Position numbers and translations under genes: made by a program | The notes under the pieces: generated by a model | Told to the model about the DNA's origin: nothing | Seen by the model: only the letters and a program-made list of their open reading frames with translations | The model's database searches: none | In this document: one piece after another, positions 9,697-17,641 of the stretch | Layout: the number at the start of each line of letters is the position of its first letter | How positions within the stretch are numbered: position 1 is the stretch's first letter | Assembly: GCA_025769875.1 (NCBI GenBank) | Contig: JAGFNK010000745.1 | Span: 1-23,135 of the forward strand | Source: Russula earlei | Taxonomy: Eukaryota > Basidiomycota > Agaricomycetes > Russulales > Russulaceae | Length of the DNA: 23,135 nucleotides | Direction: 5' to 3'

Positions 9697-9758
9697 AATT
9701 TGTAGACACACTGAAAATGATGATCTTGATTTCTTTCAAACGGGAGGTAAAAGTAGTG

Positions 9759-10174
9759 ATTATTGCTGTTTTCAGCGCACTTGGTGGAGCTTGAATTCCA
9801 CCCAAATCAGCACAGAAACCCCCTCAAACATGCAGGATAAATATCTCCTTCAAAACAGCTTCAATTCATATGAAATTTATTGTCCCTGAATTGCCTGAAT
9901 GAGGGCTAGGCAGCCCCATTGTTTTCATGAGATTTGAGTGAGAATTGGTGGAGCTGGACTCAAGCCACCTCCACATGTGTATTAGATGAATTACAACTCA
10001 AAATCATGGTCTATATCTATTATTTTTCCCTCATGTTGTACCCATGGGCTGTCTTGAGGCAGCCCCATAGTGTTTTTGACTCAAGTGTTGTGGTGTGCAA
10101 CATTGTTTCCAGTGCAATTGGAGTCACGGCCAGCCACTCATCACCCCTCTCGCCTCTCAATTCTGACCATCCTT
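9759..10174 (+). repeat. Left inverted arm of the 3.1-kb element
   Basis: It matches 12469-12883 in reverse complement. A frame reading SENWWSWTQATSTCVLDELQ is open on the outward-to-inward strand of both arms, but only because the arms are copies. It is not proposed as a gene. Confidence 0.85.
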
Positions 10175-10799
10175 CTTGTTTTTCACAGACAGAGAGGAGT
10201 GGGTTGCAAAGAGGGGTCCTATTCTGAACTCTTTCTACTACAGAGTAGCTAGGGTGTTTTTATATACAGGAGAGAGGTACTAGAGATGAATGGCATGAAA
10301 GTGAATCAAGACTGGTTGAGACAGTCGAGGCGGTCGTGAAAGGCTTGAGATGCGAATGCATCTAGTGTGCCGAGGCGTGCATGCATGCATGGTCAGTGGC
10401 AAGGGCTGGGTGATGTGAACAAGGTCTTGATGTCACACACAAGATGGCTTGTGGTGTGCAGTCGGTGGACTGCCTGGAATGAGAGGGAGGTGGCAAGGGA
10501 TGAAAGGGAGCTGAGGTGTCAGTCTCATGTTGTGTCGTGTCGCATTTTTGCATGTGATTTCGAGGCCAGCCATAATCTTCCTTACACCTCCCGGGGGCTT
10601 GAAACTTTGACTGTCCTCAGTCAAGCATCTGAATGCAAGTGTTTTGAGCCTTTCGCGTCTGAATTGAGGTGGTGGTTGTGGCTGCTTGTGCTGCGGAAGA
10701 CGCGAAGGCAGTGATTGGTGATGGCGATGATGGAAGAGGCGAGGGCAATGGGAAACGGAGGCGATGGAGACGAGGGTGGTGGTGACGAGATGGCAGCTG

Positions 10800-11051
10800 C
10801 GTGGTGGTGGTGTTGTCTTGTGGTGGTGGCGGCGTGGTCCGTCTCCATTGCAGGTGGTGGCAGCAGGTGTGGACAAGGGGCGAAGGTGTAGGCGGTGAGC
10901 GTGAGTTTGTAGATAGAGACATAGGTGGCGAGGACTCGAGAAAGAGGATGCATGGGGCGGCTTGCATGGGGGTGGGATCTGTCATCTTGCAGCAGCAGTG
11001 GTGGGGTCGTCTCCACTGCAGGTGTCGGCAGCAGACATGGGCAAGAGCACG
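10800..11051. repeat. GTGG-rich low-complexity stretch with a duplicated segment
   Basis: The plus strand is dominated by GGTGGTGG and related triplets. A segment around 10837-10880 (CGTCTCCATTGCAGGTGG) returns in altered form around 11009-11050 (CGTCTCCACTGCAGGTG), suggesting a local duplication about 170 bp apart. Open frames on the opposite strand are Pro/His/Thr-rich and look like by-products of this composition. Confidence 0.45.
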
Positions 11052-12380
11052 CTAACGGATGGGGAGGCGATGTGGGAGGTGGCGTGCGGTGGCTTGTGAG
11101 ACGGTGGTGGAGGTGGCGGCATGTGGTGCTAAGATGTTGGTGGCTGAGGCTGAGGCTATGGTGGCGGCTGACGAGACTAAGGCGGCTGGCAAGGCTGAGA
11201 GCACGGTGGTGGCGGTTGACTGATCTGAAGCTGGGGTGATGGAGATGGCTGGCAAAACTAGGGGCGCAGTGGCAGTGGCTGAGACTGAGAAGGCTGAGGC
11301 TGAGGGCAGGGTGGAGACGGCGGCGGCTGGCGATGCTGGTGCTATGATGGACTGGGCTGAACTGATGAGTATGGGCGAGGCTAAGACGGAGACTGATGCA
11401 AAGTCGGCAGCTGGCATGACCGAGGCTACTGTGGCGATGGACGAGGCGACGGACGACACTGAGGGTGATGAGACAGCTGAGGGCACGGGAGCGGATGAGA
11501 CAAAGGTGGGGGTGGCAGACAAGGCTGCAAGGGCTGAAGTGGTGGGCAGCACTAAAATGTCAGTGGGTGAGGTTGAGATGGTGGTTGTGCATGGAGCTGA
11601 GACAGTGGCCATAGCAGGTGACACTGAGGGCGCGGGAGCTGGTTGGGCAAAGATGGGGACAGTGGTGATAGGCAATGTCACAGCTGAGGCTATGGTGGCA
11701 GGGACAGACAAGGTGGCAATGATGGCGAATGCAGGCGATGCTGGGACGGCAAGGGCAGGTGGAGCTGAGGCGATGATGGCTGGCAAGTCGAGGATGGCAG
11801 CGGTGAATGAGGTGATAGGAATGGCGGACGAGGTGGGAACCGCAGGGACAATGGGCAAGGCAGGCGAGGTGGAGGCAATGGTGCACAATGTAGGGATGGA
11901 GGCTGGAGCGGGCATGGGCACAGGGTATGTGTAGTTGTCTTCGTCTTCATCTGCAGAGCAGAGTTGGCATTCCCGCTGAATGTCACAGGGATGCTGAGAG
12001 AATATCTTGACTAGTGTGTTGAATACTTCTCGGAAATCAACAAAGTGCCTCTGCTGTTCATTTGGGCGCCAGGGGCTGAGATGTTGGGAGACCATCCAGT
12101 GGTCATCTGAGTGGAGTCCGAGCCAGAATGACTCATCACAATCTTTGTAGCACAGGTGGCACGCATGGATGAGGGGACCACAGATTGCCCTGAAACTCCA
12201 GTAGTATTTGTCTACATCTTCCCAGTCACACATGCAGAATCTTGATGAGGAGGCGATAAGGTCCTCCAGATCCCACTTGAGCTTCAGGTATTCTAACTGA
12301 GTCGGCATGCTGAAGGAGTGCAGCGTGTGGTGAAGACAGATGGCAGGTCGATGCAGGCAGTGTGACTGGTGCAGTTGCAA
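11052..12380 (-). CDS. Unknown element-borne protein: Cys/Trp-rich head, Ala/Ser/Pro/Thr-rich tail
   Basis: The 442-codon frame is unbroken. The start at 12380 adds 24 His/Leu-rich residues; a second ATG at 12308 (MPTQLEYLKLKWDLEDL) looks more natural. The first ~130 residues from that ATG are ordinary-looking protein with many Cys, Trp and His, including FCMCDWEDVDKYYWSF, CGPLIHACHLCYKDCDESF and HPCDIQRECQLCSADEDED. The C/H spacing could bind a metal, but I cannot name the domain. The remaining ~290 residues are almost only Ala, Ser, Pro, Thr and Val, like a mucin-type or disordered tail. The gene lies between the inverted arms of the 3.1-kb element, starting about 90-160 bp from the right arm, so it is probably the element's own gene or a captured one. 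A 232-codon Ala/Glu/Met-rich frame is open antisense to the tail (11236-11934), probably a by-product of biased codons. Confidence 0.5.
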   Translation of the reverse strand: MQLHQSHCLHRPAICLHHTLHSFSMPTQLEYLKLKWDLEDLIASSSRFCMCDWEDVDKYYWSFRAICGPLIHACHLCYKDCDESFWLGLHSDDHWMVSQHLSPWRPNEQQRHFVDFREVFNTLVKIFSQHPCDIQRECQLCSADEDEDNYTYPVPMPAPASIPTLCTIASTSPALPIVPAVPTSSAIPITSFTAAILDLPAIIASAPPALAVPASPAFAIIATLSVPATIASAVTLPITTVPIFAQPAPAPSVSPAMATVSAPCTTTISTSPTDILVLPTTSALAALSATPTFVSSAPVPSAVSSPSVSSVASSIATVASVMPAADFASVSVLASPILISSAQSIIAPASPAAAVSTLPSASAFSVSATATAPLVLPAISITPASDQSTATTVLSALPAALVSSAATIASASATNILAPHAATSTTVSQATARHLPHRLPIR

Positions 12381-12468
12381 CTGTGGGTTTGGAGGGCCAA
12401 ATGCGAGTTGGAAGGGAGCGGTGCAACTGATGCATCTGAGACAGCGGGTGTGGTGGGAATGAGGGCAA

Positions 12469-12883
12469 AGGATGGTCAGAATGGAGAGGTGAGAGGGGTG
12501 ATGAGTGGCTGGTCATCACTCCGATCACACTGAAAACAATGTTGCACACCACAACACTTGAGTCAAAAACACTATGGGGCTGCCTCAAGACAGCCCATGG
12601 GTACAACATGAGGGAAAAATAATAGATATAGACCATGATTTTGAGTTGTAATTCATCTAATACACATGTGGAGGTGGCTTGAGTCCAGCTCCACCAATTC
12701 TCACTCAAATCTCATGAAAACAATGGGGCTGCCTAGCCCTCATTTAGGCAATTCAGGGACAATAAATTTCATATGAATTGAAGCTGTTTTGAGGGAGATA
12801 TTTATCCCACATGTTTGAGGGGGTTTCTGCACCAATTTGGGTCGAATTCAAGCTCCACCAAGTGCGCTGAAAACAGCAATAAT
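12469..12883 (-). repeat. Right inverted arm of the 3.1-kb element
   Basis: Reverse complement of 9759-10174, with scattered differences near both ends and near identity in the centre. It probably contains or adjoins the promoter of the 442-codon ORF. Confidence 0.85.
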
Positions 12884-12886
12884 GTG

Positions 12887-13164
12887 AATCCAGCCATGTT
12901 TTTTTTTTGTCAGAATATACCCATTTGATGTTTTCCCCTTTCTCATGTTTTTGGAGAGATGTCACACAGAATGGTAGAGTTCAAGTGGGTGCTTCAAATT
13001 GGCATCCTTGGCTAATCACATGTCTCTAAGCCATCCTCATCCTCAAGCTCCATCAACCATACATCTGCACAGATGGTGTACTCCCTCCCCATGATGTGTT
13101 TGGGCTAGGGTGGCCAGACAGCAAGCGATCAGCCAAGTGCAGGATCTCACAGCAACTATTTGCA
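12887..13164. other. Stretch between the nested element and the kinase pseudogene
   Basis: No intact gene was seen. CpG is absent from long stretches such as 12990-13100. The part nearest 13164 may hold further decayed kinase sequence, but no later subdomain was readable. Confidence 0.4.
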
Positions 13165-13894
13165 CCACCATCTACTTTGTTGTCCCCTTGAAGGTGCCTG
13201 CGCGGGAGCCAATGAGCTCACTGGAAACACCAAAATCACAAAGCTTGACTGTGCCCTGTCACGAAGGGAAGATGTTCAATGGCTTGATGTCCCAATGGAT
13301 GACCTTCTTAAAGTGCAAGTAGGCCAGGCCACACACTTCCTCTGCCAACACTCGCACAACCTTCTCTCCCATGCAGCCCTTCCTCCATCAGATCTGCTCC
13401 CCAACGGTGGCCAGGCTCTTTCCCTTGCACAGCTCCATCATCAGCTTGACCTCGCTGTTCGATGGTGACATGTACATGCTGTAAAAATGGACCATGTTCA
13501 TGTGCCTGAGGCCAGAGAGGAACGCAAGCTTGCGCACAAGCTGCTTCAGCAGGCTCTTGTGTGTGATGATTGTCTTGTGCAGGAACTGGTGGCCTGTCCA
13601 CTTGTCCTGCACTGCCTCCACCACGCTGCTTGCCCCTTCCCCAAGCACAGCAATGATGTCCAGTATGCATTCAGACCAGGAGTCTTGCATGCCTGCAGCA
13701 TCACTGTCCCCCAATGACCCATTTTTGTTCTGCAAGGCCACCAACAAGGAGGAGGTGGGTGAGGGCAGCTGGGCATTGATGTGGTGCACAAGCTGGCGCA
13801 GGTCCCCACTCCCAATCACAACATGATGGTCATGACCTCCACTGCAATGATGGCACTCCATGCGCATTTTGTTCAAGTTTTTTTCTGTGCTCAC
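13165..13894 (-). pseudogene. MAP kinase kinase (MEK family) pseudogene, apparently intronless
   Basis: The minus strand encodes a recognisable dual-specificity MAPKK in one continuous frame. A pre-kinase segment (SSLLVALQNKNGSLGD) is followed by the glycine-rich loop VLGEGASSVVEAVQDK, the lysine strand HKTIITHKSLLKQLVRKL, SGLRHMNMVHFYSMYMSPS, the hinge MELCKGKSLATVG, GLAYLHFKK, the catalytic loop VIHWDIKPLNI, VKLCDFGVSSELIGS and AGTFKGTTK. MAPKKs normally phosphorylate the TxY loop of a MAPK; the motif order is closest to cell-wall-integrity type MKK1/2 kinases. Three in-frame stops (after GEQI, after IFPS and after GTTK) and HRD changed to HWD abolish function. The first two stops and the Trp fit CGA-to-TGA and CGG-to-TGG changes at expected Arg codons. 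The absence of introns over ~240 codons suggests a processed copy, although introns could simply be lacking here. The C-lobe beyond the activation loop is missing. It lies inside the 6.2-kb element. Confidence 0.85.
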
Positions 13895-14141
13895 TTTTCT
13901 TACCCCTTTCTCACAGAGACAGCACAGCTAGGACCATGGCATTGATACAGCCATGAAGGTCTGCCTCACATGACAACAGGCATCTTTCGGTGTGGAGGGA
14001 TTTTTTGTGCTTGATGAGCATGTGTCATCCTTCAAGGGAGATGATTTTCAAGATTGAGCAGGGCATGATGGGCAGGGCTGGCTGGGCGGTGTGTTGGTTG
14101 TCCTGGACCTTGCTCATTGAGTGTTTAGTTAATTCCTGTAT
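13895..14141. other. No recognisable gene
   Basis: A short plus-strand frame crosses this stretch but resembles nothing known. Confidence 0.4.
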
Positions 14142-14347
14142 TGTTAGGATTCTCGTGTACTCTGACTGCTACCTGTTTGCTGACTCAACTATGATTACTC
14201 ACATGTCTGCTTACGGATCTGGCTTACTGATTGCTGACTGATAGCTTACTGATTGCTGACTGATTGCTTACTGATTGCTGACTGATTGCTTACTGATTGC
14301 TGACTGATACTAGGAAAGAATGACTCACGCGTGAGTTATTCTTAACA
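14142..14347. repeat. Possible short solo LTR with TGTTAGG and CTTAACA ends
   Basis: The stretch begins TGTTAGG and ends CTTAACA, giving the short inverted TGTTA/TAACA ends typical of LTRs. The flanks are CCTGTAT on the left and TTCCTGAA on the right, without an exact 5-bp duplication. At 206 bp it would be a short LTR. It encloses the 22-bp tandem array. The boundary call is tentative. Confidence 0.3.
14222..14309. repeat. Four-copy 22-bp tandem repeat
   Basis: The unit GCTTACTGATTGCTGACTGA plus two bases (TA or TT) repeats four times without gaps. The first and last units end in A and the two middle units in T. Confidence 0.92.
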
Positions 14348-15148
14348 TTCCTGAATTGCGCTCTCTGTATTTGGATACTACTGGTTCTCAGCTATGTGCA
14401 CCCCGAGTTTCATACAAATCGGATCAGTAGTTATTGAGATATCGTATAAATAGTCTGTGGTACCAAGAAGTCGAGCCTTATGCTCAACTTACATTGTTAC
14501 AAGATAATCATCTTGTCTATCGATCTAAACAAACATTCTAGTGCAAGACTCTAAGTGAAAGAGGCCCCTCTCTTTTCTACATCCAATCTTCCTGAGATAA
14601 TATCAAAGGGTTTGAAGTCTAGTGCTTGAACTATATCAAGCAACTCTTTCACTAAAAGAGTCGGTACTAAGATCCGTCGGATCTTAACATGTATGCACAC
14701 AATATTACATTGTCTTTTTTCCTTGCCCCTGTCATGAACCATTCTCCGGAGAGGGCCCTCGAAGGACCCTTCCTTATAGGAGGAAACCCAGCCTCTATGG
14801 TGTCACCCTGTTCACACAAGCAAAAGGGGTGAGTAGAGGTGTCCACAATATCACGCGCGCATTGTTGCGTGAGCGATTCTTGGCACAATCGACATACAGC
14901 AAGCCCCACTTAAAGGCAACCCTTCTAGCAACAAAAGACAGTATTAGGGCCTTCCTAAGGACCCTTTTGAACGACCCTAGGAGCTCTACAATAGGCACTA
15001 ACCTAGTATCAAGGGCCCTACAATGCGTTATTAGACCAACTCTAATAACTATAGAACGAACTATAAGGCAATACTAAGGACCTTAATAGAAATACTAGGG
15101 TCAACTCTAAGGACCCTAATAGAACTATATAAGGGCCTTATAAGATGA
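14348..15148. other. AT-rich transposon debris with recurring AAGGACC motifs
   Basis: No gene was recognised. From about 14940 to 15140 a short motif resembling CTAAGGACCCTAATAGAA recurs with variation, together with AAGGGCC and CTAGG segments, like decayed tandem or LTR-internal sequence. A minus-strand frame at 14551-14742 contains KELLDIVQALDFKPFDIISG, which I cannot assign. Confidence 0.35.
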
Positions 15149-15692
15149 CACTATTCCCTAACCAAACTACAAGTCCTCGAATGACCGGCCCTAAACTAAC
15201 TAACAGGAAATGAATCAGGTGCTCGCACGTGTACTAAAGCAGTGAAACACGTGGAGAATGGAAGCTCTTACTCATCAAGAGGAGCCTTCTTACTCAGCAG
15301 CTTACTGAGCATGACTGAGCATGCTCAGTAAGCATCCTCCAACTTCTTACTCATCACTCTATTGTGCTTGATAACAAGGTTATGACTTGTTCCCTATTTA
15401 GCAGTTCTCTTGTAATATATAAGCGCTCAATAAAGTAGCGGACAGTCCTCAGACTGTCCATTTGTTTACGACACTCTCCATCCCTGGGATACTCCTTTAA
15501 GGACCGTCCCCTTGTGACTACCCTGGCCTCTCCTCTGCGTGACTGCTCGACTTTCACAGTAACAGTACCTCTCTGGTATCTGTTACTACTCTGGACTCTA
15601 CTCCTTGCTCACGCCATCTTGGACGTTTATTGACTCGTCTTCGAGCTTATCCCTTGCTCTTGAACTGGATAGTTCAACAGTGAGTCTTGACA
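15149..15692 (+). other. LTR-like promoter region with TATA box and two strong hairpins
   Basis: The stretch holds a perfect 14-bp stem with a 6-base loop at 15300-15333 (arm GCTTACTGAGCATG), a TATA-like AATATATAAG near 15415 and a following CAATAAAG. A perfect 8-bp stem lies at 15440-15459 (GGACAGTC, loop CTCA). TATA, then AATAAA, then pyrimidine-rich sequence fits the U3-R-U5 order of an LTR on the plus strand. The termini could not be fixed. A run of 12 C follows at 15694-15705. Confidence 0.35.
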
Positions 15693-15802
15693 GCCCCCCC
15701 CCCCCAAACCTCCAATTGCAGTGTTTTTACCCATCTCATCAACAATGTAAGGTTCAAATGGTGCTTCAAAGTTTTCATTATGTGTCTTGTGACTAATTGT
15801 GA

Positions 15803-15857
15803 CTGACCAATTGCTAGGTACCTTAAGTAAGCTGCATGGTTGGTGGGTTGGTGACAG
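15803..15857 (-). repeat. Right 55-bp terminal inverted repeat of the 6.2-kb element
   Basis: Reverse complement of 9642-9696 with one mismatch, followed by TA at 15858-15859. It ends GGTTGGTGACAG. Confidence 0.85.
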
Positions 15858-15859
15858 TA

Positions 15860-17015
15860 TTCAAAGGTTAACTTAGTGCTGTTGCTGGCTCATCTCAAAA
15901 CTGTTTTGAGCTGAGCCAGAGCCATTTCTGAGCCAAGGTAAGCCATTCAATGGCTCGTGGCTGGTGGATTTTGCTCCACCAAAGGCAAAGACATGTGAAG
16001 CGCCTTCACGGTGTGATGTGCTATGCCTCAGGACCTGAAAGGGCCCAGAATAATTTTTTTGGAACCCTCCCCCTTTGTGAGGGAAAGTTGCTCTGAACAA
16101 CTCTGTACCTCAATCCCACATCCATCTCATTCATTTCCAATCGTGTGTGCTAAAAGTTAAAGAGCCAAAAAGAAGGTTTACTTAAATGTCTCAGATACAG
16201 GCCCAAGCAAAATGTCTCAAGGACACTGTGGAGCTCACCAAGAGTGCAAGCTCATCACTGCAGCTAAAGGCCACAAAGGCAATATTGGCTTACTTGACTC
16301 AAGAAATTTTTTACTACATAGCAAAATTTTACAACTAGTACTTACAAGTATCATAGGCGCGAAGGTGTACTTTAAAAGCTCGAAAAGCGAGCCAACAGAA
16401 TGATCAAGAGACAATTCTGTACCCTCCACTGGCAATCCCCTGCGCGTGTTACTAGTCCCGCTCCCGGCTCCCGCGTACTAATTGTCGCGCCCTCGGACCT
16501 CCACCACAGCTTCATAATCTTCACCAGCCTCTGCACTCGTCGTCTTCCGATGGCGTTCGAAACCGTCTCGTTTGTACATACCCGCCTCTCCGACTCGACT
16601 CTGCGTACGTCTTTACCACTTTTGGATCCTTTCTTTCTTTCTCCTCTGGACTGGACTAGGCTCGCCGCCAACGGCCTAATGGCCCCGATGTCGCCACCAA
16701 CGTCTCCCCTCTCGCGTTTGCTGCCGGCCATGGTATACCAACCCCGTTACCGACTGAGCGCATACCGCGTCGCGCGTTCTAGACCACCTCTTTCCCATAC
16801 CCTTAACACCCGCCTCCGGATCATGCGCTCGGTCGTATACGATATCGGCCGACTGGTAGAGAAGACTATAGACTATGTTTTGGTATGTATATAAACTCGT
16901 CCTTGTCCTTGGAGACGAGTAGCAGAATATACCAAGGGCTTCAGGCTTTCTTCCCTCCTCTCGTCTGATCGTTAGCCTTGATATCAATGTAATCGCTGCG
17001 ATGAATCACACCTAC
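15860..17015. other. Stretch between the two TIR elements; one unassigned ORF
   Basis: No known gene was recognised. A minus-strand frame at 16372-16731 begins MAGSKRERGDVGGDIG in a reasonable start context. A plus-strand frame at 16400-16894 overlaps it, and neither resembles a known family. GC and CpG rise again here compared with 12-15.8 kb, so this looks like host sequence. The last bases before 17016 show no F-box similarity, although F-box sequence begins right after the element's other end. Confidence 0.35.
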
Positions 17016-17046
17016 CATCAGGAAAAACCTCCCGCGCTAGCGAGAG
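17016..17046 (+). repeat. 5' terminal inverted repeat of the DUF6532 element
   Basis: It begins CATCAGGAAAAACCTCCCG and continues into CGCTAGCGAGAG. It pairs with 19467-19497 (two mismatches) and has the same sense as the repeat at 20936-20966. Confidence 0.85.
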
Positions 17047-17641
17047 TAATGCGAAGTAAGTCAAAGATAATGCGCGATAAGGAGTAATAAGTGCCAAATA
17101 AGTGTCAGTAGACAGCCGATCAATTGGGGGTTGGGGCAGATAAGTGTCAATAACATCAATAACTGTCAGAAGCCTGGCGAGTAATGCCTGATCAATCTGG
17201 GGGGTCAGGCGGATGTACTTCTTTGGTAACAAAATTGAACTATCAGTAGTGAGTAACCAACGCTAAGTGCAATAGTGCGCACTAATGTGCAATAATACCG
17301 TGTTGGAACTAGCAATACATAAATAACTTTCAATAGTCTCGCAATAACTGTCATTACTATGCAAATTGCAGGTAGCTAAGCCTATTTGCAACCTATACCC
17401 CACTTGCGAAGAAGGCATGAAAGTCCAGTGTGCCACAGAAGTCCAGTGTGTCACATGGTATCATAGATGTTGCATGTGTTGACTTGGACACAAAGGTCTT
17501 GGATATCAAGGAGGGAATGATGATTGGGGGCATTGCCATGCCCATGCCAAGGAGGTTGGAGCAAAGTGCGTGCATATGCTGACAAATAAGGTTTGTCACC
17601 AAACAAACAAACCACTGATGGTTCGTTTTTTTTCTCCCCAG

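Larger units (their letters stand above)
9759..12883. mobile_element. 3.1-kb nested element with about 415-bp inverted arms
   Basis: The arms 9759-10174 and 12469-12883 are reverse complements, nearly identical over most of their length. The outermost bases are ATTATTGCTGTTTTCAGCGC. GTG lies outside both ends (9756-9758 and 12884-12886) and could be a 3-bp target duplication. Between the arms lie a 442-codon ORF close to the right arm and a GTGG-rich non-coding stretch. Such long arms resemble foldback-type elements. No transposase motif was recognised, so it is either non-autonomous or of a type I do not know. It sits inside the 6.2-kb element, which shows nested insertion. Confidence 0.68.
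9642..15857. mobile_element. 6.2-kb element bounded by 55-bp terminal inverted repeats
   Basis: The sequence starting CTGTCACCAACCCACC at 9642 returns as its reverse complement ending at 15857. The repeats are 55 bp with a single mismatch. TA lies directly outside both ends (9640-9641 and 15858-15859), matching a TA target duplication as made by Tc1/mariner-like and some other cut-and-paste transposons. No transposase was recognised inside. The contents are a second inverted-repeat element, a MAPKK pseudogene, a tandem repeat array and LTR-like debris, so it is probably a non-autonomous or gutted element that has absorbed other insertions. The near-identical ends with decayed contents are notable. 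Superfamily assignment is open. Confidence 0.72.

Noticed and set aside
10433..11016. Several overlapping minus-strand frames rich in Pro, His and Thr
   Set aside because: They are by-products of the GTGG-rich plus strand, with no domain and no consistent frame.
12226..12708. 160-codon minus-strand frame (SENWWSWTQATSTCVLDELQ...) and its counterpart at 9934-10227
   Set aside because: The shared part lies wholly in the inverted arms, so its duplication reflects the repeat. Beyond the arm it diverges into low-complexity sequence antiparallel to nothing conserved.
15694..15705. Run of 12 C as a polypurine tract of a minus-strand retroelement
   Set aside because: The neighbouring LTR-like signals (TATA, AATAAA) are on the plus strand, so the orientation does not agree. 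It may be a simple homopolymer.
9612..15872. TTCAAAGGTAAAC and TTCAAAGGTTAAC outside the two ends of the 6.2-kb element as a long target duplication
   Set aside because: The left copy is 8-9 bp away from the element end while the right one is almost adjacent, and they differ by one base. TA directly at both ends is simpler.
16372..16894. Overlapping 119-codon (minus) and 164-codon (plus) frames
   Set aside because: Neither shows a recognisable domain. They exclude each other, and nothing favours one enough for a gene call.
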